DNA of 64,000 nt from an uncultured Flavobacteriaceae bacterium. Its GTDB lineage: Bacteria > Bacteroidota > Bacteroidia > Flavobacteriales > Flavobacteriaceae. Below, piece by piece: positions 1-8,541 of the stretch. Every line of letters begins with the position of its first letter. Positions within the stretch are counted from its first letter, which is position 1. Location of the stretch: contig CANMRV010000005.1 in assembly GCA_947500435.1 (NCBI GenBank), forward strand, positions 186,001 to 250,000, written 5' to 3'. The notes below the pieces were generated by a model. The model was not told where the DNA came from. It was given only the letters and a program-made list of their open reading frames with translations, and made no database searches. The translations under genes were made by a program, and so were the position numbers.

Positions 1-60
1 ATGATTAGGTTCTTTTTTTTCAAGATTGTGGTATTAGGTATTAGTATTACTTTTTAAGTT

Positions 61-705
61 TTACGAGGAAGCCGGAAAATAAGCACTTAATTTTTCCAAA
101 GTTAAATCAGGATCTCTAAAGAATTCAATATGTTCGGTGATTTTTTCATTGCTAAAATCCCACCATTTTATTTCTAAAAGCCTAGAAATCATTTCTTCGC
201 TAAATCTATATTTGATAACTTTTGCAGGAACACCCCCGGCAATTGCATAGGCAGGAACATCTTTTGTAACAATTGCTCCAGTTGCAATTACGGCCCCGTC
301 ACCAATGGTAACTCCGTCCATAACTGTACAATTTCGTCCAATCCACACATCATTTCCGACTTTGATTGTTAGTCCCTCCTTGAAATCGATTGGTTTTACC
401 CATTCGTTTGACATGTTGTTGTTCTTATAGAAGATAGACTGTGTAGATGCATAATTTAAGGGATGTCTTCCCAACCCCATTATTGTTCCGATGCCGATGG
501 CCGAAAAATTACCCACCGTTACTCTAGCGAATTGGCAAAAGGCATTCACACGAGTATATTTACCGATATGCGATTGATGCAGTTTGGCAAATCGTCTTAT
601 TTCCGAAAATTTGGTAAAAGAGCTTCCAGAATCCCAATATGCTAAAGGAGATACCGCTTTATGTGTCAATTTTTTCAAAGAAAAAACAGATTTTATGTAA
701 CTCAT
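61..705 (-). CDS. Hexapeptide-repeat acyltransferase (CatB/LbH type)
   Basis: A 214-residue left-handed beta-helix acyltransferase, probably adding O- or N-acetyl groups to a sugar of the polysaccharide made by this locus. Hexapeptide repeats run through the middle (VGNFSAIGIG, then IKVGNDVWIGRNCTVMDGVT and IGDGAVIATGAIV). The motif LGRHPLNY carries the His that is catalytic in the xenobiotic/CatB branch, and AGGVPAKVIKYRF is the typical end of the helix. It is the last gene of the leftward operon in this window, 30 bases after a glycosyltransferase. The family is certain. The acceptor is inferred from context only, and antibiotic acetylation is unlikely here. Confidence 0.85.
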   Translation of the reverse strand: MSYIKSVFSLKKLTHKAVSPLAYWDSGSSFTKFSEIRRFAKLHQSHIGKYTRVNAFCQFARVTVGNFSAIGIGTIMGLGRHPLNYASTQSIFYKNNNMSNEWVKPIDFKEGLTIKVGNDVWIGRNCTVMDGVTIGDGAVIATGAIVTKDVPAYAIAGGVPAKVIKYRFSEEMISRLLEIKWWDFSNEKITEHIEFFRDPDLTLEKLSAYFPASS

Positions 706-734
706 ATTTTAAACTTATTCTTAAGTATAACTCT

Positions 735-1802
735 TTATTTTAAGGTATAGTGTACGGCGTCAATAAAACCGTTAGCCATATTTTGAGGAGTTCTCTGGGT
801 ATTATAAAAATGTTTAGCTTTTTGCCCCATTTCAAGGTATTTTTCACGGTTCTGAGCTACATCCACTAAAATTTCCACAAGTTCAGAATCTTCATTGAAA
901 AGAATCCCGTTTTCGCCATCAATTATATTCAAGCGTTCGCCACCAGTAATAGCATTCTTATGCGTAACAAAAGGAACACCATAACCAAAACTTTTTAATA
1001 CGGAAAGGCCTGCCTGCCCTGGCGATAGACATACAATGGAAGAGGTGAACATTTTAGCCAGTATTGACTCTTCATAGATAGCACCATGAAGTATAATATT
1101 ATCTTGGTTGTCAGTACTCTCTATCCATTGTGCAATGGTATCATATTCCTCACCTTTACCAACTATTTGAAGCTTCGGCAGTTTGTCAGTAAGTCGCTTG
1201 GCTTGTTCATAGGCCTCTAGGAGTTCAAAGATTTTTTTTACTTTATATAAGGTTCCAACAAACAACAAATCTTTCCTTGAAGTACTGTCCTCATCATATT
1301 CATTAACTTTCACTGTGTTAGGCATTACAAAAAGTTTAGATTCGGGAAAACCATTTTTGACATATTTATCCTTAACATATTGCGTATAAAATATCATGGC
1401 ATCACTTCGACGGGCCCAGTAATTTCTGACTTTGTTCATTATTGTTGGAGTGTCGAAGTCACTGGTGTAGCTCGCTCTAACACCGATTCCCCAGAAAATA
1501 AGTTTGAACTTTCGCTTTCTGGAAAGTACAAGTTTGAAAAATGACATGTTTTGCAAATAAAACATACACACAACAACATCTTGTTTTTTTACTACCTCTT
1601 TAAATGCTGAGTCATAGAAGGTAAAGGGACCGATTTTTTTGAAATCAAGGATAATTTCAGTGAAATTATTACTGCTATCATCGAATTTTTGTGCAGAATG
1701 AGCAACTGTCAAATCAATATCCTCTTGATTACCAATGATATTCAAAATCGGAATGCGATAATTCTGAAGTTTGTAGGTTATAAAGAGTATCTTTTTTTTC
1801 AT
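735..1802 (-). CDS. Glycosyltransferase, GT4-like (GT-B fold)
   Basis: A 355-residue GT-B glycosyltransferase expected to transfer a sugar from a nucleotide donor to the lipid-linked repeat unit at the inner face of the membrane. The C-terminal half has the recognisable GT4 pattern: DLLFVGTLYKVKKIFELLEA, then LQIVGKGEEYDTI, IILHGAIYEES and CLSPGQAGLSVLKSFGYGVP, where a Glu of the usual E-x7-E motif is replaced by the GQAGLS form. Part of the leftward assembly operon. It is similar in layout to the protein at 5917-7029, including the PGxxGL motif, so the two may be distant paralogues. Donor and acceptor cannot be read from sequence. Confidence 0.85.
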   Translation of the reverse strand: MKKKILFITYKLQNYRIPILNIIGNQEDIDLTVAHSAQKFDDSSNNFTEIILDFKKIGPFTFYDSAFKEVVKKQDVVVCMFYLQNMSFFKLVLSRKRKFKLIFWGIGVRASYTSDFDTPTIMNKVRNYWARRSDAMIFYTQYVKDKYVKNGFPESKLFVMPNTVKVNEYDEDSTSRKDLLFVGTLYKVKKIFELLEAYEQAKRLTDKLPKLQIVGKGEEYDTIAQWIESTDNQDNIILHGAIYEESILAKMFTSSIVCLSPGQAGLSVLKSFGYGVPFVTHKNAITGGERLNIIDGENGILFNEDSELVEILVDVAQNREKYLEMGQKAKHFYNTQRTPQNMANGFIDAVHYTLK

Positions 1803-1872
1803 CTATTGAGATTGTAATTTTGTTCTATTCTGAAATCATAATAGTACCGCACAAGGAATATTGATTTTCGAT

Positions 1873-2745
1873 TTATTGTTTAAGTCTTTTGTTAAGGTAA
1901 AAGTTTGGAAAAAGGACTTTCAAATACCCCATCAAAAAGACAAAAGGCAATCGGTATGGAAAATGATTTTTCATGTACGCCAAATGCGATTTAAAATCTA
2001 GTCCAACCGGATTATAAAGCATCTTAAGTCTTTTGCCAAAAGGTAGCTTGGCAAACCTTTGGTATGTATCACTATGGTCATTGGTGCAATCACCTAAAAA
2101 GTTAGGAGTAATCAAAACAGGCACTCCTGCCTTTTTTGCTTTCAATGTGTAATCGAAGTCCGCTAAGCCATGTACGTATCCCTTTGAAAGCATGCCAATC
2201 TTGTTGACCGCATCTTTGTGCACTAGCATGATATTGGCATTGCCCAGTTCGCATTCTTGAGGTTCTGATTTATTCGGTATCACCTTTACATAATGCGCCA
2301 TCACCTTATTCGTAAAAACCGCCCCGCCATAAGAAAGCTTTTGTGTTTCCTTATCCAAAGTAGATCCTATGTAAATTCCTCCTTGACCATATTTTTTAAG
2401 GCAATAGGAGTGAGTTACAAATAATTCGGTAAAAAGTGATGTGTAAGTTTCCGTATCGTCATTTAATAGAAGATAACCATCATAGTTACCTTGAAGAGCT
2501 TTGCTCCAAGAATTTCGCATACCGCCTGCCCAGTAAAGATGACCATTTCCAAGTAGAACTTTTACCTCAGGAAACCGTGCTCGCACCGCTTCACCCGTGC
2601 CGTCTGTACAACCGTCATCAGTTAGATATACTATTAAGTCAAGTTCATTTTTGAATTCTTTTTGAGCATCAAAAACTCCTTTTAAAGCAGAAAGTGTTTT
2701 CTCTTTTCGGTTAAAACAAGTTAATAATATGGCTACTCGTTGCAT
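1873..2745 (-). CDS. Glycosyltransferase family 2 (GT-A fold)
   Basis: A 290-residue GT-A transferase. The N-terminus VAILLTCFNRKEKTLSAL begins the Rossmann-like nucleotide-binding domain. YLTDDGCTDGTGE and LLLNDDTETY supply the acidic residues that in this family bind the metal and nucleotide-sugar. The segment GYVHGLADFDYTLKAKKAG resembles the acceptor-side ED-like motif of rhamnosyltransferase-type GT2 enzymes. A hydrophobic stretch near the C-terminus (FPYRLPFVFLMGYLKVLF) may associate with the membrane. It is separated from the upstream gene by about 140 bases holding a possible promoter. Rhamnose or another deoxyhexose as donor would be a guess. Confidence 0.87.
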   Translation of the reverse strand: MQRVAILLTCFNRKEKTLSALKGVFDAQKEFKNELDLIVYLTDDGCTDGTGEAVRARFPEVKVLLGNGHLYWAGGMRNSWSKALQGNYDGYLLLNDDTETYTSLFTELFVTHSYCLKKYGQGGIYIGSTLDKETQKLSYGGAVFTNKVMAHYVKVIPNKSEPQECELGNANIMLVHKDAVNKIGMLSKGYVHGLADFDYTLKAKKAGVPVLITPNFLGDCTNDHSDTYQRFAKLPFGKRLKMLYNPVGLDFKSHLAYMKNHFPYRLPFVFLMGYLKVLFPNFYLNKRLKQ

Positions 2746-2818
2746 TTGGGGTATTTAATCAATTAGTAAACCAAAAAAAATATGTTTTATTGTTTTATTT
2801 TTTTCGAATTCTTAGGTG

Positions 2819-2826
2819 CAAATATA
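2819..2826 (-). promoter_or_regulatory. Possible -7 box (TATATTTG) ahead of GT2 gene
   Basis: Read on the minus strand this is TATATTTG, matching the Bacteroidota TAnnTTTG element, 74 bases upstream of the GT2 start. No convincing -33 TTG is seen, so this is weak evidence for an internal promoter of the operon. Confidence 0.3.
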
Positions 2827-2886
2827 GGAAGTTAATTTTCCGTAATATCGACATTATGCCTGAGTTTGAAACCGAATGAAGAAAGG

Positions 2887-3120
2887 CTAGTTTTGAATAC
2901 TATCTCTTAACGTTTCGGAAAATTTGATGGCAACATTGTAATTAAAATGGTTTGCATAATAAAAAAGATTTCTTTCTTTAATAGTATTTGAAAAATCATA
3001 AAAGTGAATATTTGGATAAAGCTTAGATAGTTGCTTTAAACCTATCTTAAATTCAGAGTAATCTATATTCTTAAGTCTTTTCTTATTTGCTGGAGATGAA
3101 AACGAAGTAGATTGCATCAT
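2887..3120 (-). pseudogene. Remnant of an SGNH-like protein (C-terminal end only)
   Basis: A 77-codon reading frame starting 20 bases after the polymerase gene. It resembles only the last part of SGNH-hydrolase-like proteins found in polysaccharide loci: SPANKKRLKN, then LYPNIHFYDFSN, then YYANHFNYNVAIKFSETL, which looks like the D-x-x-H-L-N end motif with its Asp replaced by Ala/Asn. The N-terminal domain with the nucleophile block is missing from the upstream sequence, where the polymerase stop codon lies instead. Most likely a deletion left this fragment, possibly still translated through coupling. The alternative is a genuine small protein of unknown function. Confidence 0.5.
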
Positions 3121-3140
3121 TTGAATTTGAACAATTCCAT

Positions 3141-4346
3141 TTACTGTTTTTGAATAATCCTAGTGTTTTGGGTTTGTTTTGTATCTATTTTTGCAACGAT
3201 ACCCATGTAAAGGCAAAATATTGCAAACATCTCAAAAACCCCTTCAAAAATAGGTTCAACCATAAACACAAGGTTGAAAGCTATAAAATAAACAATCAAA
3301 AGATTATTAAAAGCTAGATTTGTTTTGTTTTTAGATACTTTAGATTTTAGAATTAAAAAACTCTTTATAGAGAAACCTATTAAAAGAAAAAATGGAATAA
3401 CACCCGAAACTCGTAAAACATCTAACCACATATTATGGGAATGACCGAAATCTTCAGCTTTCCATCCAAGAGGTTGTTCAAAAATATTGCCAATCGATTT
3501 GACCCATCGTTCAGATCTACCACCTCCACTAGCGATATCATCGCTTCCACCTTTTTCCATTCTACTAGCGAAGGCAGAAAGCCAGTCTTGGTCAAAGTCA
3601 AAAGAAACGTTAGAAATTAAAACATATAGGCCTAAGAAAAAAAGCAAGAAAGTGATGAAGTTTCTTTTTGCAGATTGTCTGGGAATTATATAAATAATAG
3701 AGCAAAAAAGAGTTATAATAAAGATTAGAATTTGAGTTCTACTACCAATCCGCAAAGAACAGGCCAACGACAATAAAAATATAACAGAAGCAATTATCTT
3801 TAGGGACCAATTAGTTTTTTTTTGTTGAACAATCAACAAGGCAGGTATACACATATTCAAAGTATAATACGACCCCATAATAGTAGCTGAAACTAATTGG
3901 CCATTCCAAAATAAGGGTAGACTTCTATCTAATTGCCCAAACCCACCTTCTCTGATATTTAGAAATACGGACACCAATGGCGTCATAGCGTAAAGAGCTG
4001 CCAATAAAAATAAAAAGTAGAAAAGATGTGTTTTGTTGCCATCTATTTTTAGATAAACATATTTGCCTAAAAGGTAAAAACTTGCCGGAAAAAGAGCATA
4101 AATTAGAATATACTGACTACCGGCATGAGGGTTCAAAGCATAAAAGAGGGCATAAATACCTGAGGTAACTAGAAGTAGTAAAAATGTAGAATCTAAGTTT
4201 TTTAATATAAAACCTTTTTTAAAAAGAATTAAACCGACCAATATGTAACCGAAGTACATATTTAAATTATAAGGATTTAATAGGAAAAAAAATAGGAATA
4301 CTGCAATTGGAAACCCTATTTTTTTTGCGTATTTGATGGCTATCAT
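3141..4346 (-). CDS. wzy: Wzy-like O-antigen/EPS polymerase (membrane)
   Basis: A 401-residue multi-pass membrane protein with about ten to twelve hydrophobic segments and one larger extracytoplasmic loop (roughly residues 240-310: ASRMEKGGSDDIASGGGRSE then GHSHNMWLDVLRVSG). The sequence GHSHNMWLDVLR matches the H-x-H-N motif of the O-antigen ligase/polymerase (Wzy_C/WaaL) family. In a locus with a Wzx flippase and a Wzc-type co-polymerase the likely job is polymerising repeat units in the periplasm. WaaL-type ligase activity cannot be excluded from sequence. It begins after a 300-base spacer with its own possible -7 box, so it may start a separate transcript. Confidence 0.8.
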   Translation of the reverse strand: MIAIKYAKKIGFPIAVFLFFFLLNPYNLNMYFGYILVGLILFKKGFILKNLDSTFLLLLVTSGIYALFYALNPHAGSQYILIYALFPASFYLLGKYVYLKIDGNKTHLFYFLFLLAALYAMTPLVSVFLNIREGGFGQLDRSLPLFWNGQLVSATIMGSYYTLNMCIPALLIVQQKKTNWSLKIIASVIFLLSLACSLRIGSRTQILIFIITLFCSIIYIIPRQSAKRNFITFLLFFLGLYVLISNVSFDFDQDWLSAFASRMEKGGSDDIASGGGRSERWVKSIGNIFEQPLGWKAEDFGHSHNMWLDVLRVSGVIPFFLLIGFSIKSFLILKSKVSKNKTNLAFNNLLIVYFIAFNLVFMVEPIFEGVFEMFAIFCLYMGIVAKIDTKQTQNTRIIQKQ

Positions 4347-4648
4347 GCTCTTTCTATGGCTTGTTTTTCCGTTAATCGCTTAGTATTTTAAGTAAATATT
4401 TACACAAAGATAGATTCTATTATCGAGATTGTTATGGGTGTATTTGTTTTTCACAATTATTAAAAACCTTCAGCATAGTGTCACATTCGTTTGATTGAAC
4501 TTTCAACCTTATTGTTCAGAAAGTCACAGTTAAGCTAACAACTCGTAATTCTGTAAACTTACAAATTGAGGTCACTATAAGATGACAAAAGGCATTCCAT
4601 TTGGTTTTATACTATTTTATAAAATTATGCTCATTGTCATTTGAAGAT
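4347..4648. other. Intergenic spacer in the glycosyltransferase operon
   Basis: About 300 AT-rich bases without a credible gene. The only signal seen is a possible minus-strand -7 box at 4405-4412. No clear terminator hairpin was found. Confidence 0.6.
4405..4412 (-). promoter_or_regulatory. Possible -7 box (TATCTTTG) ahead of wzy
   Basis: Minus-strand TATCTTTG is an exact TAnnTTTG match, 59 bases upstream of the polymerase start. A -33 TTG at the usual spacing is not obvious. Confidence 0.4.
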
Positions 4649-5914
4649 TTAAACATTATTAGTTATTTGACTATAAATCTCCATAGTTCTGTTTAAATTT
4701 TTTTCTCTGTGATGTCTTTCAGAGGCAACAATTATTGAGTTTTTAGACAATTTAAGGGCAAACTCATCATTTTTGAAAATCGATTTAAGTCCTTCTGCGA
4801 GCATTTCGATTTCTTCAAATCGATATAATAAACCTGTTTCACCATCTTCTACCATATCAGAAACACCTCCAACATATGACGAAATGCATGGAGTTCCAAG
4901 TAATTGAGCTTCACCAAGTGAATTCGGGCTATTTTCTATACTAGATGGACAAACAAAAGCATGACAGTTAAGATACTCTTGTATCATTTGTTTTTCATCT
5001 AAAATACCTGTAAACTGAATGTGTTTTTCAAGCTTAAATTTGGTAATTAAACTCAATATATATTTGCCATATCCACTTATTGATAATTTGTCTTTGAAGG
5101 AGTCTGATTTCGTTATGTTTGCTCCAGCAACTCTAATTTTTAAGTTTGGAAAATCTTGAATTAACAAAGCTGCGGCTTCAAGCATTTTGTGCAGCCCTTT
5201 TAGTGGATATATCGCTTGACTTAGAAAAATTAAATGGTCCGTTTTATTTTCAATATCCCACTTTTTAGAACTATAAAAACTATCTCGCAGTGATTCATTA
5301 CAAAAATGATAGGTACACTGCGGATTTAGTAAAGTACTGTGGTTAAGATCCCACTTAGTTCGGCCAATGACGTGTTTAACATTTTTAAAATATCTCTTTT
5401 CAACCTTTTCACCACGATTTTCGAATTCTTTTTGGGCTTGTAATAGAGAATTTTGTCTTATGAAATCTCGAAAAGTAATGTTCTTTTTAATCATTTTTTT
5501 AGAGATGCCACCTAAGAAATACCTACTACATACACTTATTAGTCCTTGGATGGACACTACGTAGTTTAGTTCAGGCAATTTTTTTATTAATGGTAGCCCA
5601 TGTGCATATTCCGTTCCATGGATGTGTACGACATTTGGTTTTGTTTTACCAATTATGTCTTCCCACTGACTCTCTAGGGTGTTGTCATATACCACCGCTG
5701 GTTTTGAGCCTTTTAATAGAAAATATTCTATTCCATCTATATGGGTGTTGGCCGAGTCAATATTTGGTCTAGTAGTTACTACAGTCAAAGAGATATTGGC
5801 GGAAACTAAATCTTTGGCCAAACCATACATCCAACCACATGATGTGGGAATAGGTTGGCCAATTTCTTTTGCGAAATCAGGAAAAATTTGATTTGAGACC
5901 CATAGTACTTTCAT
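4649..5914 (-). CDS. Glycosyltransferase family 4 (GT-B fold)
   Basis: A 421-residue GT4 transferase. N-terminal acceptor domain: MKVLWVSNQIFPDFAKEIGQ and PNVVHIHGTEYAHGLPLI. C-terminal donor domain: LIFLSQAIYPLKGLHKMLEA, LKIRVAGANI, IQFTGILDEKQMIQEYL and FVCPSSIENSPNSLGEAQLLGTPC, in which SSIENSPNSLGEA is the E-x7-E motif of retaining GT4 enzymes. Its start is two bases after the stop of the gene at 5917, so the pair is probably translationally coupled. It acts on the cytoplasmic face in repeat-unit assembly. The sugar is unknown. Confidence 0.88.
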   Translation of the reverse strand: MKVLWVSNQIFPDFAKEIGQPIPTSCGWMYGLAKDLVSANISLTVVTTRPNIDSANTHIDGIEYFLLKGSKPAVVYDNTLESQWEDIIGKTKPNVVHIHGTEYAHGLPLIKKLPELNYVVSIQGLISVCSRYFLGGISKKMIKKNITFRDFIRQNSLLQAQKEFENRGEKVEKRYFKNVKHVIGRTKWDLNHSTLLNPQCTYHFCNESLRDSFYSSKKWDIENKTDHLIFLSQAIYPLKGLHKMLEAAALLIQDFPNLKIRVAGANITKSDSFKDKLSISGYGKYILSLITKFKLEKHIQFTGILDEKQMIQEYLNCHAFVCPSSIENSPNSLGEAQLLGTPCISSYVGGVSDMVEDGETGLLYRFEEIEMLAEGLKSIFKNDEFALKLSKNSIIVASERHHREKNLNRTMEIYSQITNNV

Positions 5915-5916
5915 AA

Positions 5917-7029
5917 CTAAAGATTTAAAGTGTTTTTGATAACGTTAAGCTGGTAATTGGGATTCCATTTTTCGTCGATTATTTTGTATGCTGCAGTTTT
6001 CACTTGTTCTCTTTTCTCTTCATTCAAATCTATCCATTTTTCGATTGTGTCCACCAAACTTATAAAATCATTGTTGCTAAAAAAGTCTCCTGTAACTCCG
6101 GGTATGATTATTTCATGTTCGGGCATTTGATTTACAAAATCATCATTAGAAACTACCGGACACCCATAGGTCAAGGCATGAAGAGCAGTTAATCCTATTG
6201 GTCCAGGCGAAACACAAACATCTGCATTGTATAATAAATCTCCAATATCTTTTTCATTATAGCAAGGACCATAAAGCCAAACATTATTCTCTAATTTCTT
6301 TTCGCTCACTAAATCTGAAATCTCATTATTTTCAATATCCGAACCAACAAAGACCAAATTACAAGGAACTCCTTTTGCAATTAGTTCCTCCAAAGCATAG
6401 ACCAATAAATCAAGTTTTTTTGATTTTTGAATCCTTCCAATATAAATAATGACCGGATAATCATTATCAAAGTGCTTTTGGAAAATGGGTTTACTGCGAA
6501 GTGTTTTACGAATTTCCAATTGGTTGTTGTAATCTAATGAATTGTGAATAGGCGCTAGTCTATCTTCATCAAAGCCTTCCTCAACCATTATACCTTTTGA
6601 ATAATCTCCATACACAAATAGTTTATGGAAGAGCCTATAAAATGTCTTTTGAAAAATTTCACCTTTAGTTACCACCGGTTTTTTTAGACCATGGGTCCAG
6701 GCATAAACTTTTTTGCCTAACAAAAAGCCCAAAAATGCTAAAACCCAATTTGAAAGTAGACTTGGTGATCCAGTTACGATGTAATGGTCATAGGGTTTGA
6801 ATATTAGTTTCCATATTCCTAATTGCCATCTGAAACCAGTTTTGGTTAATTTTTTGTTCTTCACTATTTTTTTAAAGCCTGACAGAGACTCAAAATCCAT
6901 CAGCTTTATTTGATTATCCATAGTATCTCCAAAATAAAAATCACAGGACAATTCTTTATCCATCAATTGAAATATTGGAGCACGGTAATGTGGGGCTAAA
7001 TTAAAAATACAACAAATTTTATCTTTCAT
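5917..7029 (-). CDS. Glycosyltransferase, GT4-like
   Basis: About 370 residues from the ATG at 7029. The frame extends nine codons further to a TTG at 7056, but MKDKICCIFNLAPHYRAPIF is the natural start of the GT-B N-terminal domain. The donor domain shows VIIYIGRIQKSKKLDLLVYA, LVFVGSDIEN, VWLYGPCYNEKDIGDLLYNA and VCVSPGPIGLTALHALTYGCP. The PGPIGL stretch takes the place of the usual GT4 E-x7-E motif, as in the gene at 735-1802. It is expected to act in assembly of the polysaccharide repeat unit. Donor unknown. Confidence 0.83.
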   Translation of the reverse strand: MKDKICCIFNLAPHYRAPIFQLMDKELSCDFYFGDTMDNQIKLMDFESLSGFKKIVKNKKLTKTGFRWQLGIWKLIFKPYDHYIVTGSPSLLSNWVLAFLGFLLGKKVYAWTHGLKKPVVTKGEIFQKTFYRLFHKLFVYGDYSKGIMVEEGFDEDRLAPIHNSLDYNNQLEIRKTLRSKPIFQKHFDNDYPVIIYIGRIQKSKKLDLLVYALEELIAKGVPCNLVFVGSDIENNEISDLVSEKKLENNVWLYGPCYNEKDIGDLLYNADVCVSPGPIGLTALHALTYGCPVVSNDDFVNQMPEHEIIIPGVTGDFFSNNDFISLVDTIEKWIDLNEEKREQVKTAAYKIIDEKWNPNYQLNVIKNTLNL

Positions 7030-7153
7030 TCTAGACTTAAAAATATTAGAAAACAACGCTAGTTTCGATGTTTGTATAGTTTAGCACTTTTTGAAAAAGG
7101 AACTAAATTGTACGGAATAAATAATAGATTATTTCTTTGGAAAAAGCACAAAG

Positions 7154-8539
7154 TTATTGTCTAATATTTTGAACTAAAAACAAATGTTTACCTCTCTTCG
7201 TTCGAGGAATATCATTTACATAATCAAAACTAATTTCAACTTCAGTAACATTTGTAATTTTATTGATAATATCAGTTTCATCTTCCTTTGAGTAATTTCT
7301 TCCTTTCAAGACTGAAATTGTAATTTTCCCGATTTCATTTTGAATTATTTGCCATTTAACAATATTAGAAAAAGCCTTAAGGTGCTGTCCGAAAATCAAA
7401 GCTGTTAAATATACCTTTTCATTGTTTTTTGACAATATATAATCCTGAGATCTTCCATATATTTTACTGAAATGCACAATCCCCCCATTTTTGTATTTCA
7501 GCTCACCTAAATCTCCTGTTCGGTACCTAATTAAAGGCATTCCCTTGTTAATTAACCCAGTTGTTACAATATTACCTACATCACCTATTTTTGTCTCTGA
7601 GCCATCATCATTAAGGACTTCAATAAAACCGTAGATAGGTGATGACCTATATATGTAGGTGTTATCAGAGGTATAACAGTAAAGACTCACTTCTGAATGA
7701 CCGTATTCAAAGTAAACCATAGCGTTAAATGCTTTTTCAATGTTTGTTCTTTGATTCAATGAACACATTTCGGCTGTGAGATTTATGCCTTTAATTTTGA
7801 AATCAAGCTTTATGTCATTATTCAATATATACTGAGCCAAACTATCATAAAAAGAAGGGTACCCTCTTAATATGGCAGGTCTAATTTGAATTAATTTTTT
7901 AACATAATCTCCAACATTTTCCTTGGTTAAATAAAGTACAGAGAACATATAATCACCAAAAACATTACCCTTATTTTTTTTGACCCAATAAACATTCTTT
8001 TTTCTTAAATCTTCATGAATCTTAAGACCACCGCAACCAACGATAATATCTTCCTTTTTATATCCCATCAAAGAGTATAAATACCAATGATGTCCATAAT
8101 CAATTAAGCCAGCTTTTGTGGTGGAATAAAACTCCAAAGGCTCACCTGTGCTTCCTCCAGTATTCTTTTTACCTAAATCACTGATTTGGTATTCTCGGCT
8201 TATCAAAGACGTTATATTTTCCCTAATTTTTTCTTTTGTTAAAAATGGTATTTTTTTGAAATCGTTAATTTTAATAGGATTTACCCCGTTTTTGTCAAAT
8301 ATGTCTTTATAGTAAGTTGTATTCTTGTAGACATATAGAAGTGTCTCTATCAGTTTTTCATTTTGTTTTTTTGATAGGTTCTTTTCAGAGATGTCTTGAA
8401 AACTTTTTAGTTCAGTTATTACTTTGTTCGTAATTCTTTGACTTTTTAAAAAATGTAACTTGGCATATACTTTACCAAAAAGACTGAAATTCCGGAGTTT
8501 ATTTTTAATTGATTTGGTTAAGAAATTTGCCTTTTCCAT
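7154..8539 (-). CDS. CapK/PaaK-family AMP-forming ligase-like protein
   Basis: A 461-residue member of the phenylacetate-CoA ligase-like (CapK) branch of the ANL superfamily, often found in capsule loci but rarely characterised. Visible motifs are the nucleotide-binding loop KKNTGGSTGEPLEF (near residue 130), YFEYGHSEVSLY (A5-like), LIRYRTGDLGEL (A7-like) and IYGRSQDYIL (A8-like). The last residues PRTKRGKHLFLVQN correspond to the A10 region, but the usual catalytic Lys context is altered to RGKHLF. It starts two bases after the flippase stop codon, so co-translation is likely. A role in activating an acyl group that decorates the polymer is an inference. No substrate is visible. Confidence 0.8.
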   Translation of the reverse strand: MEKANFLTKSIKNKLRNFSLFGKVYAKLHFLKSQRITNKVITELKSFQDISEKNLSKKQNEKLIETLLYVYKNTTYYKDIFDKNGVNPIKINDFKKIPFLTKEKIRENITSLISREYQISDLGKKNTGGSTGEPLEFYSTTKAGLIDYGHHWYLYSLMGYKKEDIIVGCGGLKIHEDLRKKNVYWVKKNKGNVFGDYMFSVLYLTKENVGDYVKKLIQIRPAILRGYPSFYDSLAQYILNNDIKLDFKIKGINLTAEMCSLNQRTNIEKAFNAMVYFEYGHSEVSLYCYTSDNTYIYRSSPIYGFIEVLNDDGSETKIGDVGNIVTTGLINKGMPLIRYRTGDLGELKYKNGGIVHFSKIYGRSQDYILSKNNEKVYLTALIFGQHLKAFSNIVKWQIIQNEIGKITISVLKGRNYSKEDETDIINKITNVTEVEISFDYVNDIPRTKRGKHLFLVQNIRQ

Positions 8540-8541
8540 AT

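Noticed and set aside
3435..3693. Overlapping plus-strand frames opposite the polymerase gene
   Set aside because: Antisense to a well-supported membrane protein and without recognisable features.
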